Positions 7,746 through 16,230 of a stretch of 64,000 nt of DNA are shown here, piece after piece. The notes beneath the pieces were generated by a model. The model did not search any database, was not told the DNA's origin, and saw nothing but the letters and a program-made list of their open reading frames with translations. The translations under genes and the position numbers were made by a program. Numbering within the stretch: position 1 is the first letter of the stretch; the number at the start of each line of letters is the position of its first letter. Source of the stretch: Bacteroidales bacterium (GTDB lineage: Bacteria; Bacteroidota; Bacteroidia; Bacteroidales; UBA1402); assembly GCA_017380635.1 (NCBI GenBank), contig JAFODP010000016.1, forward strand, positions 1 to 64,000, in the 5' to 3' direction.

Positions 7746-10745
7746 TTACAAGTCCTTAATCAGACTTTCCTGAATGATTTTCCGTAAACTCAATTGCTGT
7801 TGTTCTAGCACGCGTCTTTCGGCCGGACGGAACTGGTCGGTATAGCGACACTGTACCGGTCTGATCTTCAAATCGTCAAAAGTACCGGAAACATCCACTC
7901 CCAGACGCAGCGGGCTCACCAACGAAGCATGGTAATTGAAACTCATATCCAAATTGTGTCGACCGGCCACGATGGCTTTATATTTATCGATAGACAATTG
8001 GATAGGATAAATATCCACTTCATTACGGAAAACCGTGATTTCAGCATTCAGCGTATCTATCACATTCTCTGTGTTTTTGTTGAATCGCAAGATCTTGGCA
8101 ATTTCGCTGAAGTTTTCGCCATCCAAAAGCACCAGATCCTGACCTTGAATTGAACAAGCACCGCGCAAAGTTGATTTCTTCAATTCATAACGAGCATTCA
8201 AATAAGTTTCGGCCGCAATATGGAATTCGGCACCACCACGGAAAGAACGCAACATAGGCAAGATTGAATCCACCTGAGGCACCATTTCCAGCAATTCGTC
8301 AATCTGGATATCCACCATGTGATAATCCAAACCAACATACAAATGATTGGGACGCGGCGAACGATACATGGCCGTGAGTTGCAGTTTGGCAGCATCACAA
8401 ACAAAACCGATTTCTTCCAAAATCATCACGCCATCGCGGATATAAAGATTACCACTCAGCTTAGTTGCCAATTGTTTACCCACCACCGCTTCTTTGATAT
8501 CGGTATGCAAAAGTACGTCAACACCTTTAGGAACGATGAAGGGATTCGGCTCAGCCTGCAAACTATCTTCTTCATTGACAAGCTCTTCCATTTCCACCTC
8601 TTCGATTTCCATTTCGGTAGAATCAACGCCCAGACCAGAAGTGAGTTCCATCAAACGGTTGACATCGGTATGATTGGAAACAAAATTCAACTCGGCCTTC
8701 AACAATGATTCGTCTTCCAGAAAAGCGATAATATTGCTCAAATGACCGTCCAAATGGAAATCGGAATTGCCCAAATTGACAGAGCTTTGCTGTATTTTCA
8801 AATTATCATCTGCGTACGAGAACTGAATATCAGCCACTTGAATTTCTTCCGGCAAAATCGAGGTGTTGACTGTAGCCGATTGTAGATACATACTCAACTG
8901 CGGATTGAAACGATGCAGGATATTTTCATGCAGACTATCTTGTTTCAAGCTGGCATCCAAAGTAATGGCTTGTGTTTGAATTTTATGCTCTGACACTTGC
9001 GCCAAAATCGATTGGTTAGAGAGCTTGACATCGACTTTCATCTTGTCGTATTGCTGACCTTGCAAATCGGCAGCGGCTTCCACATGAAAACCTTGTGCCT
9101 GCGCTTGTATCTGATCGGCCATCGCCATTTGAGCCTTACCGAAATTCATCGCCATTTGTGCTTTGATATGTTCCATATCGGCCAGAACATCAGATAGTTG
9201 AGCTTGGAAATCTAAGTCTTGGATATTCGCTTGAATCGTATCGGCCATGGCCACCTGCAAGAATTGAATATCATTCAGTTCCAAATAGATAGGCAAAGCT
9301 GCTTTCTGACGAAGATCCATATGCACTTTACCTTTAGACGATTGTGCTTGCAAATCGCCCATAGCAACTGCCAGGCCTTGATAAGCCACATCGGCATTCA
9401 GCTTGATTTTCTTCAGATTATTCAGATTTTCCAGGTCTTTCAGTTTCAGCGCCACATCGGCATTAGCCTGCACGCGACCATTTACATCTATGGAATCGGG
9501 CAAGAAATCTTGCCAAGCAGCCAAATCAGCGTTGACAGATGCTTTTGCATTCAACATCATATCGTTTGTCAACAAATGATTTACTTGAGCCGAAGCATGC
9601 ACACTGCTCTTGTTGGCACGCAACGACAAATGTTCCAGATGAGCCGAACTTTCACTCAATTCGTTCAGGTTGAGATGCGCACTGATATTAGCCTTGATAT
9701 CTTCAACCCTTGGCAAATCGGGATAAGAGAAAGAAGTATTATCCACTTGCAGCAGCACATCCACCAAGGGCATGCTTGTTTGGTTGTATGTTCCTTGTAC
9801 TTTGGCACTTAAGCCCAAAAGACCATCCACCTCTATTCCGTCCAACAAAGATTGATAGGCTTCGGGAACCAACTGCAGATAATGCGAAATAGGTTCTTGT
9901 GGACCACCCAATTGAATAGACAAATCGGTGAGAATATCCTGGTTGCTCGTATCGATGGCAACATTTCCATGAAGCAATAAAGCAATCTTTCCGAGCGCCA
10001 CGCTCAGATCTTGCGTGTGCAACTGCATCGCCGACAAATCAAGATCCAGAGGCAAAGAAAGCGCAATTGGCTGATGATCAAGCAAGAGCGTATCGTTCAT
10101 TGCAAAACTCAACGCCGGGCTGCCGCTATTCAGTTGACAGAACAAGCGATTGTCGCCATAAGCCAGTTTCGCAGCCAAATCTAAATCTGACAAAGATGCA
10201 AAAATAGCCGATTGGCAATCTTTATACTTGACATCCAAATCCTTGATTTCAATCTTATCCAAGGCCATTATTGAGAATGGCATAGAAAAGGCCGTGGTAT
10301 CCTGTTCTTCGTCAATAGTATCGCTGCTCAGCGCAAAAATATCGTAGTTAGCCTCCCCTTGTTCTGATACAAACACATTGGCACTCAGACGATGAAGCAA
10401 AACTTCTTTAACAATCAACTCTTTGTCCTTCAACAAACGTTTCACATCGACCGTTGCTTGCAGATTTCCGATGTACAACAAGGTGTCTTGCTTCGATTCA
10501 GCCAATTTGTCTTGAAGATAAACATCTTCTATCTGCAAACTAAACTGCGGAAATGTCTTGAAAAAACAGGGCTCGATACGACCGATATGATAATCACAAG
10601 TGATAAAATCGGCCGCTTTCTTATTCACAACATTTACCAGCAGATTGGAATTGAAGACCAAAATTACCGCCGTCGATACCGATATAATAAGAATCAATAA
10701 CAACGAAAGCAGACTGATAAGACTGATTTTCAGAACTTTTTTCAT
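7746..10745 (-). CDS. AsmA-like large periplasmic/envelope protein
   Basis: A protein of about 999 residues with an N-terminal membrane anchor (LKISLISLLSLLLILIISVS, about residues 4-25) followed by a long repetitive beta-rich body alternating hydrophobic and polar residues (repeated DLDL, VDVLL and HLS segments) and an acidic patch near residue 710. This is the architecture of AsmA/TamB-type proteins, which bridge membranes and are linked to lipid transport and outer-membrane assembly. The ATG at 10745 was preferred to the GTG two codons upstream. The specific subfamily and cargo are not known. It lies downstream of pyrK-pyrD and a small lipoprotein on the same strand. Confidence 0.75.
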   Translation of the reverse strand: MKKVLKISLISLLSLLLILIISVSTAVILVFNSNLLVNVVNKKAADFITCDYHIGRIEPCFFKTFPQFSLQIEDVYLQDKLAESKQDTLLYIGNLQATVDVKRLLKDKELIVKEVLLHRLSANVFVSEQGEANYDIFALSSDTIDEEQDTTAFSMPFSIMALDKIEIKDLDVKYKDCQSAIFASLSDLDLAAKLAYGDNRLFCQLNSGSPALSFAMNDTLLLDHQPIALSLPLDLDLSAMQLHTQDLSVALGKIALLLHGNVAIDTSNQDILTDLSIQLGGPQEPISHYLQLVPEAYQSLLDGIEVDGLLGLSAKVQGTYNQTSMPLVDVLLQVDNTSFSYPDLPRVEDIKANISAHLNLNELSESSAHLEHLSLRANKSSVHASAQVNHLLTNDMMLNAKASVNADLAAWQDFLPDSIDVNGRVQANADVALKLKDLENLNNLKKIKLNADVAYQGLAVAMGDLQAQSSKGKVHMDLRQKAALPIYLELNDIQFLQVAMADTIQANIQDLDFQAQLSDVLADMEHIKAQMAMNFGKAQMAMADQIQAQAQGFHVEAAADLQGQQYDKMKVDVKLSNQSILAQVSEHKIQTQAITLDASLKQDSLHENILHRFNPQLSMYLQSATVNTSILPEEIQVADIQFSYADDNLKIQQSSVNLGNSDFHLDGHLSNIIAFLEDESLLKAELNFVSNHTDVNRLMELTSGLGVDSTEMEIEEVEMEELVNEEDSLQAEPNPFIVPKGVDVLLHTDIKEAVVGKQLATKLSGNLYIRDGVMILEEIGFVCDAAKLQLTAMYRSPRPNHLYVGLDYHMVDIQIDELLEMVPQVDSILPMLRSFRGGAEFHIAAETYLNARYELKKSTLRGACSIQGQDLVLLDGENFSEIAKILRFNKNTENVIDTLNAEITVFRNEVDIYPIQLSIDKYKAIVAGRHNLDMSFNYHASLVSPLRLGVDVSGTFDDLKIRPVQCRYTDQFRPAERRVLEQQQLSLRKIIQESLIKDL

Positions 10746-10766
10746 GTGCACTCTGTGATAATTATA

Positions 10767-11135
10767 CTACTCTACTCGCGAGAAATAATAGCTATTGCCA
10801 AAACTATCTTCGTAAACCAAAGACGAAGAAGTCAATTCGGTAACAGTATACACTTTAGGAATACCACCACCGCTGATTTCTATGATATGAATCTGTGTCA
10901 AGGTCTTGACTTCCAATGTCCATGTAAATTCTTGGGCTTCGTCTTCAGAAATATCGTCAGAGGCATCCCAAGTGCAACCGGTCAGATCGGAACGATAACG
11001 CCAGAACTCGCCGGGCTTGTCGTCATTTTCCCAAACACCTACCATGTCGAATTGATCGTAAGCTACCGGTTCACAAGAAGTAGACAGCAACAAGATGGCA
11101 AGCATCGAGGCAAAAAGGCTAAATATCTTTTTCAT
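10767..11135 (-). CDS. Small lipoprotein, lipocalin-like
   Basis: The 122-residue protein has a lipoprotein signal (MKKIFSLFASMLAILLLSTSC, lipidated Cys21). The mature part reads VGVWENDDKPGEFWRY with a later TWTLEVKTLTQIHIIEI segment. This resembles small lipocalin-like beta-barrel lipoproteins of Bacteroidetes, where an opening GVW plus W/Y pattern is common. Function unknown. It sits between pyrD (gap 33 bp) and the AsmA-like gene (gap 21 bp), same strand. Confidence 0.7.
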   Translation of the reverse strand: MKKIFSLFASMLAILLLSTSCEPVAYDQFDMVGVWENDDKPGEFWRYRSDLTGCTWDASDDISEDEAQEFTWTLEVKTLTQIHIIEISGGGIPKVYTVTELTSSSLVYEDSFGNSYYFSRVE

Positions 11136-11168
11136 TGTTCAATAGATAAATGAATGATTTACAAATTG

Positions 11169-12083
11169 TTAATCGGTAATCAAAGCACCTGTAAGTTCAC
11201 TTACCGAAGCAAAACCATGACGTTCACAATAGTCTTCGATGCCGGCAGCCACTTTCTGACTGATGCTAGGATCGATAAAATTAGCCGTACCGATTTCGAT
11301 AGCAGAGGCTCCTGCCAACAAAAATTCAATGGCATCTTCGGCCGACGAAATACCGCCCAAACCAATAATGGGAATTTGCACAGCCTTAGACACTTGCCAT
11401 ACCATACGCAAAGCCACCGGCTTCACACAAGCACCCGACAATCCACCAGTGATTGTCGACAACTTCGGACGACGTTTTTCTGCATCGATGGCCATACCCA
11501 TCAAAGTATTGATCAAAGAAACAGAATCGGCGCCGGATGCTTCAGCCGCCTTGGCAATATCTGCAATGCTGGTAACATTAGGCGACAACTTCACCATCAG
11601 GTGTTTATGATAAACTTTGCGCACCGCTTCCACCACTTTCGAAATACCTTCCGTGGTAACGCCGAAAGCCATACCGCCCTGCTTCACATTGGGACATGAC
11701 ACATTCAATTCGATGGCCGGAATATTATCCAAAGATTGAATAACTTCTGCACAAGCCACATAATCTTCTATGGTTGAGCCTGATACGTTCACCAAAACAT
11801 TGGTATCCATATTCGCAATACGGGGATAAATATGCTCGGCAAAATAAGCAGCACCCTTGTTCTGTAAGCCCACGGCATTCAACATTCCGCTAGGTGTTTC
11901 TGCCATACGGGGATAAGGATTTCCTTCACGATGATGTATGGTAGTACCTTTTACTATAATACCACCGATTTTGGAAAAATCGACAAAATCGGCAAACTCT
12001 TCGCCATAACCAAATGTTCCGGAAGCTGTCAGCACCGGATTGCGCAGGCTCAGGCCTTTCAATTCTACCCTCGTATTTACCAT
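11169..12083 (-). CDS. pyrD: Dihydroorotate dehydrogenase B, catalytic subunit
   Basis: A class 1B FMN enzyme (304 residues) that oxidises dihydroorotate to orotate in pyrimidine synthesis, passing electrons through PyrK to NAD. The active-site base Cys130 lies in [14 protein letters not shown], the class 1 signature (class 2 has Ser). The N-terminal TASGTFGYG and the C-terminal [14 protein letters not shown] phosphate-binding segment are also seen. The start overlaps the end of pyrK by 7 bp, as expected for an obligate complex. Confidence 0.96.
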   Translation of the reverse strand: MVNTRVELKGLSLRNPVLTASGTFGYGEEFADFVDFSKIGGIIVKGTTIHHREGNPYPRMAETPSGMLNAVGLQNKGAAYFAEHIYPRIANMDTNVLVNVSGSTIEDYVACAEVIQSLDNIPAIELNVSCPNVKQGGMAFGVTTEGISKVVEAVRKVYHKHLMVKLSPNVTSIADIAKAAEASGADSVSLINTLMGMAIDAEKRRPKLSTITGGLSGACVKPVALRMVWQVSKAVQIPIIGLGGISSAEDAIEFLLAGASAIEIGTANFIDPSISQKVAAGIEDYCERHGFASVSELTGALITD

Positions 12084-12844
12084 TTCAGTTGATTTAAATT
12101 AAACACCGGACCTTCTTGACACACACATTGATGACCTTCTTTGGTATCTTCCACGCAGCAAAGACAAGCGCCAAGGCCGCAAGCCATCGTATTTTCGAGC
12201 GACAATTCGCAGAAAACTTCATGTTCTTTGGCATAACGGGCCACCGCTTGCATCATGGGTTTAGGACCACAGCAATAAATGACATCGGGCGCTTCGGCCA
12301 GGACAGAATGTTGCGTCACAAAACCCTTTTCACCCAAACTGCCATCTTCGGTGGTAACATACACCTTGCCATAGTTTTCGTACAATGCCAATTGCGTCAA
12401 ATCGGAAGCTGTACGGGCGCCCAGCAAGAACTGAGGTTGGAAGCCTTTATCTTTCAACACTTTACCCAAATACAACAAAGGAGCAATGCCCACACCGCCG
12501 CCAATCAGCATCAGTTTGGCATCGGCTTTTTGGGGCATACTGAAAGGATTGCCCAATGGCAACATCACATTCACCAAGCTATCCACTGGCAAGGCGGCCA
12601 AAGTTTTAGTACCTTCACCCACCATCTGTACCAAGAGCCAAAGTTCCTGATTATCAATGTCTACATTATACACAGAAATAGGACGTCTCAGATAAGTCTT
12701 AGGAGAGCCGTCCACTCTTACTTGCACGAATTGTCCCGGGAAAATTTCGGGAAGTTTTTCTTCTTGCGCACGCAGTTTCAGCAATACGGAGCGTTGCCAC
12801 AATTGCTTGTCCACCAGGCGCAAATCCATTACTTTCTTAGCCAT
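12077..12844 (-). CDS. pyrK: Dihydroorotate dehydrogenase B, electron-transfer subunit
   Basis: The 255-residue FAD and 2Fe-2S subunit that links PyrD to NAD. FAD-binding RRPISVYN lies at residues 53-60 and the pyridine-nucleotide motif [10 protein letters not shown] at about 116-125. The cluster ligands Cys222, 227, 230 and 242 give the C-x4-C-x2-C-x11-C spacing characteristic of PyrK. It is the first gene of a minus-strand run pyrK-pyrD. Confidence 0.96.
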   Translation of the reverse strand: MAKKVMDLRLVDKQLWQRSVLLKLRAQEEKLPEIFPGQFVQVRVDGSPKTYLRRPISVYNVDIDNQELWLLVQMVGEGTKTLAALPVDSLVNVMLPLGNPFSMPQKADAKLMLIGGGVGIAPLLYLGKVLKDKGFQPQFLLGARTASDLTQLALYENYGKVYVTTEDGSLGEKGFVTQHSVLAEAPDVIYCCGPKPMMQAVARYAKEHEVFCELSLENTMACGLGACLCCVEDTKEGHQCVCQEGPVFNLNQLKW

Positions 12845-12881
12845 GATATCGCTATTTTCAAATCTAATTTTTCAAAACAGA

Positions 12882-12889
12882 CAAAAATA
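12882..12889 (-). promoter_or_regulatory. -7 promoter box of pyrK-pyrD
   Basis: TATTTTTG on the minus strand, 37 bp upstream of the pyrK ATG. Confidence 0.5.
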
Positions 12890-12940
12890 ACGATTATCCC
12901 TGAGAAATTCTAAAGAAAGTGAATAAATAATGGCCGTCTT

Positions 12941-13648
12941 TTATCGCTTAATTCTTTTCCTAATAAGAGAATATGCCTTCTGAAACAAAGCGGAATCGTC
13001 CATGGTGGCAAGCATTTCTTTGAATCGACAGATGGGCAAGCTGAAAGTCAGTTCATTTTCGGGAACCAACAACCTGGCAGAAGGATCCATCATACCGATA
13101 AAACAACGCCTGCCATGCTTACGATGCTCATTAACAGCAAACACCAGCATAGAAGCACATCCCGAAGCGAATGGCGCACAGACAGCATCGGGCGAGTTGT
13201 TGTCGAAGTAAGCCCAGGTGCACAAACCGGAAAGAATATCGGGGGTTGCAAAAAACAACAAAGCTTCGGCATCGTCCCAAGAATCCAGCGCATCGATACG
13301 GACAAGATTCAGATAGGGCTTGTCTGTCAGACAAATATCCATCGATTTGACATAGTCTTCCACCATAACTTTGCTTTGCTTGTAATGCTCCACTTCTGAA
13401 ACAAATACCGGCACTCTTTCAGGCATTTCGCTGAAACGGGCATAAAGACCGCCACCACCACAGATTACATTCTCGGCCGAAAGCGTCAAGGCTCCACCAT
13501 CACGAAGTTTGGAAATGCTCACTACCAGACATTTAGGCAGCGATTTTATTTCCGCCAATGGAGTATCACTATAGGCAATGGCTATCGGCAGCGGCGCAGC
13601 TTCACCAAAAGCTTCACGAAATTTCAGTATAAATTCTTGTACTGTCAT
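12941..13648 (-). CDS. DUF169 family protein
   Basis: A 235-residue protein recognised as DUF169 by its overall pattern: an N-terminal PIAIAYSD segment, CGGGGLYARF (about residues 63-72), a central FATPDILSGLCTWAYFD, CAPFASGCASM, and IGMMDPSARL near the C-terminus. The family is common in anaerobes and its biochemical role is unsettled; conserved Cys and Gly residues suggest a cofactor or metal site, but that is inference. It follows the methyltransferase gene on the same strand with a gap of 36 bp. Confidence 0.8.
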   Translation of the reverse strand: MTVQEFILKFREAFGEAAPLPIAIAYSDTPLAEIKSLPKCLVVSISKLRDGGALTLSAENVICGGGGLYARFSEMPERVPVFVSEVEHYKQSKVMVEDYVKSMDICLTDKPYLNLVRIDALDSWDDAEALLFFATPDILSGLCTWAYFDNNSPDAVCAPFASGCASMLVFAVNEHRKHGRRCFIGMMDPSARLLVPENELTFSLPICRFKEMLATMDDSALFQKAYSLIRKRIKR

Positions 13649-13684
13649 GGCAACATTTATGTATCATTCACCGAATTAAACGCG

Positions 13685-14356
13685 TTACCAAATGAAAGGA
13701 AACACGCGGTATTTTACCTTCTTTTTATAATCAGCATAACCATCCAAGCCCGATTCCAAGACTTTTTCTTCGTTTTTCATACGGATATTGATGAGCGGAA
13801 GATAGGCCAACATCAACACAAAAGAGAAAAGCGAACCAAGAATCAGCGGCATGGAAAGAAACATCAATATACTGGCCGCATACATCGGATGACGCACCAC
13901 TGCATAAAGTCCGCTATCTATAACTTTCTGATTATCTTGCACTTTGATGGTTCTTGACAAATAGGCATTCTCTCTTAATACCTCTGCATACAAAGCATAA
14001 GACAAGAGAAAAACAGCCGCTGACGCCCAAATAATCCACGAAGGTAAGAGTATCCACTGAAAACGCCAATTCAGGCCTGCCAAGACAAAAGCAAGTACAA
14101 AAAGTAAACCGCTCATCTTGACAACAAAGCGTTGTTCCTGTTCTTTTTCCTTGGCATCCAGGCGTTTTTGGAGCAATTCCGGACTTTTCAGCCACATGAT
14201 AATACCCGCCACCAACATGGGCACAAACAAAACTAGCATCAACAGCCAAGCCGGCCAAAAATGAAAGCTACCACAGGGGATAAACAGCAAACAGGCAAGA
14301 AGGATTACTCCGGCGAAAAACTTGAGCAAAGCCTGCATCAATAGACTTTTCTGCAT
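13685..14356 (-). CDS. ICMT/PEMT-like membrane methyltransferase
   Basis: A 223-residue integral membrane protein with several hydrophobic helices (about residues 8-45, 75-120, 155-185). The C-terminal half has the isoprenylcysteine carboxyl methyltransferase-like signature: SGLYAVVRHPMYAA, then an NEEKVLE segment (here KNEEKVLESGLDGYADYKKKVKYRVFPF). The RHPxY and EE motifs bind AdoMet in this superfamily. The substrate in bacteria is generally unknown. It starts 6 bp after the XRE regulator gene, so the two are probably co-transcribed. Confidence 0.8.
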   Translation of the reverse strand: MQKSLLMQALLKFFAGVILLACLLFIPCGSFHFWPAWLLMLVLFVPMLVAGIIMWLKSPELLQKRLDAKEKEQEQRFVVKMSGLLFVLAFVLAGLNWRFQWILLPSWIIWASAAVFLLSYALYAEVLRENAYLSRTIKVQDNQKVIDSGLYAVVRHPMYAASILMFLSMPLILGSLFSFVLMLAYLPLINIRMKNEEKVLESGLDGYADYKKKVKYRVFPFIW

Positions 14357-14362
14357 ATCACA

Positions 14363-14878
14363 TTAATTTTCTTTAGGCAAAATCTCTTCGAAAGTATTGT
14401 CTTGGTATACAATAATGATTTTTCTTATCGATTTTTTAGGCTTTTCTTGCATTATACTTTCTTGATTATCAATATTTTGAATAGGTCTCGAGGGACGCTT
14501 TCGGCCTTTTTCCTTGGCATTTCTATCCAAGACCGTAGATTGGTTCGGCTGCAAAGCATTCTCAGAGCCTTGAGCTGGGTTTGGAGATATGAACGAAGCA
14601 TCATGAAAAAGAGAAACCTCTGCATCGGCCGCATTTTCAATTTCTTCAGACGCAGACTCCGACGATTCCTCTCCAAAAAGATCACCATGTCCGGTCATCA
14701 GCCATGCAATATCCACTTCGGGATAGGCCGCAATAATTTTTTGTATCACATCGAAGCTGGGCTGGTTCTTTGCATTCAAAATATTGGACACAACCGAGCT
14801 ATTAATTTTAACTTTTTTTGAGAATTCGGTGGCATTCAGGCCATCCATCTCCATCAGTTCCCGTATACGATCTTTCAT
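14363..14878 (-). CDS. XRE-type helix-turn-helix regulator with a long low-complexity tail
   Basis: The protein (171 residues from the ATG at 14878) begins MKDRIRELMEMDGLNATEFS; the helix-turn-helix covers about residues 16-37 (ATEFSKKVKINSSVVSNIL) and is followed by IDIAWLMTGHG-type sequence (here VDIAWLMTGHGDLFG) common in Bacteroidetes regulators. Residues 70-150 are acidic then basic low-complexity sequence, probably disordered. The C-terminus (RKIIIVYQDNTFEEIL) looks like a short beta segment. The later start was chosen because a -7 box lies at 14912. It precedes the membrane methyltransferase by 6 bp. Confidence 0.8.
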   Translation of the reverse strand: MKDRIRELMEMDGLNATEFSKKVKINSSVVSNILNAKNQPSFDVIQKIIAAYPEVDIAWLMTGHGDLFGEESSESASEEIENAADAEVSLFHDASFISPNPAQGSENALQPNQSTVLDRNAKEKGRKRPSRPIQNIDNQESIMQEKPKKSIRKIIIVYQDNTFEEILPKEN

Positions 14879-14911
14879 AAAAACGACTGTATGTATGCAT
14901 TTAATTTTTGA

Positions 14912-14919
14912 CAAAAGTA
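14912..14919 (-). promoter_or_regulatory. -7 promoter box of the XRE regulator gene
   Basis: TACTTTTG on the minus strand, 33 bp upstream of the chosen ATG at 14878, with a TTTG tract slightly further upstream. Confidence 0.5.
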
Positions 14920-14935
14920 AACAATAGTTTTGCAA

Positions 14936-15890
14936 ACTCCTTGCGCTTTATAAAATATTTTTGATAGTTAAATTTTTGATTATTTTTGATTTTTAAATCT
15001 ACTTATTGAAATTACGTTTTCCAAATTCATATAATTAAAATTGAATTTTAGATTTCGTATTTAAATTATTGTTATAATTATGAGGTTTCGAACGTAATTA
15101 ATACGCTATTTATCAGTATATTATCGTATGCAATTTAAAGTTATACCTTATATATTTTACTTATTTTTAGTCTACTTATCTAAAAAAGCTCGTAAATAAG
15201 GTTTAACAATGAGTATTAGTACTTATTAATCAGAAAAATAAGCATTAAAATCTATAGTGTTTACTAGAAGCAGTATTTTCCTAGCTCTCCTATAATCATC
15301 TTGCTGCATTAAATTTATTGAATTTAAATTTTCTTGTTTATATTTCTTGATTCTATTATTTATATTTCACAATTATAAACACGGAAACGAATTACATTTA
15401 TAGAAATTTTTAGATTTATTCATTCGCATACTTATTCTATTTTTAGAGCGGTATAATAGAACTGTATACGCTTGCAATTTTCCATCCGATGCTACTATAT
15501 TATTTTGTTAAATTTATTAACACTTTTCGGTAGATTTTTAAACGCATCTCTCAACGCTCAATTTAATGTACATGGGCAGTAATGTCAAATATGCTAAAAT
15601 GCTTTCTATACAGAAAATAGACGATGCTTCGCATTTCTTCCGATCAAAACGGGCTTTCCTTGAAAAATTCCCCACTCAATGTTCAGAAATAAGAGAATAT
15701 CGCAATCTCAAGCACTCAAACTTGCGAAAAAAGACATCAAACAATCAGATTATTAACAAGTTATCGCAAAATAGAGATGTATCAACTACTTATTCTTATA
15801 GCGTAAAAACCTCAAATCGCCTTTATGACAAGCGTCAGAAGCAATTTTTCCTGTGCCATGAATAAAATGAACGGATGCAGAACCAACTTC
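14936..15890. other. Gene-poor, AT-rich intergenic block
   Basis: About 950 bp between the XRE gene and the tandem repeats without a convincing gene. The part at 14940-15550 is visibly far more AT-rich than any neighbouring gene and is full of stops in all frames. A 99-codon frame at 15566-15865 (plus) has a Ser/Lys/Asn-rich product with no recognisable domain and no clear ribosome-binding site; I do not call it. No consensus DnaA boxes, tRNA or transposase remnant were seen. Confidence 0.7.
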
Positions 15891-15895
15891 TCTAT

Positions 15896-16006
15896 CCGAT
15901 GCTTCTAACTAATATCTCTACCTATGCTTCTAACCAATGCCTCTAACTAATATCTCTAACCGATGCTTCTAACTAACTATTGTCTCTAACTAATGTCTCA
16001 AACTAA
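15896..16006. repeat. Degenerate tandem repeat, unit about 13 bp
   Basis: About eight imperfect copies of a unit resembling ATGYCTCTAACTA, with variants CTTCTAACTA, ATCTCTACCTA and TGTCTCAAACTA. Unit length varies between about 12 and 18 bp. It lies at the edge of the AT-rich block. Confidence 0.75.
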
Positions 16007-16030
16007 GAGTACTGAGGATAGCTGGGTTTT

Positions 16031-16072
16031 GAAACAGAAACAGAAACAGAAACTGAAACAGAAACAGAAAAG
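16031..16072. repeat. Hexanucleotide microsatellite (GAAACA)n
   Basis: Seven consecutive 6-bp units, mostly GAAACA, with one GAAACT and a terminal GAAAAG. Such tracts can change copy number by slippage. They do not lie inside a gene I can support. Confidence 0.85.
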
Positions 16073-16119
16073 GCTGAATGTAAAGAAAAGGAGAAACCGA
16101 AAACCGAAATCCAAGTGTC

Positions 16120-16156
16120 AAAAAAAAGCTGCGCCAACATCATCGGTTGACACAGC
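16120..16156 (-). terminator. Terminator of the KefB-type antiporter gene
   Basis: On the minus strand an 11-bp stem GCTGTGTCAAC / GTTGGCGCAGC (with G-U pairs, 7-nt loop) is followed at once by eight T residues, 75 bp after the stop. A second, longer-looped GCCCCAA/TTGGGGC pairing lies between it and the gene. Confidence 0.85.
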
Positions 16157-16230
16157 CCTATTCTTAATCTTGTACCAGCAGCCCCAATTTTCACACTCAG
16201 GTTGGGGCGCTAGACAAAGCCAAAGCACAT

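Noticed and set aside
14936-15560. AT-rich block considered as the replication origin
   Set aside because: No cluster of TTATCCACA-type DnaA boxes and no dnaA, dnaN or gidA neighbour; a high AT content alone is not enough.
15566-15865. 99-codon frame in the gene desert
   Set aside because: No ribosome-binding site, no recognisable domain and a composition expected from AT-rich DNA. Left out as a CDS but noted in the region entry.
15896-16072. Tandem repeats considered as a CRISPR array
   Set aside because: Units are 6 and about 13 bp, head to tail, without unique spacers, and no cas gene is present.
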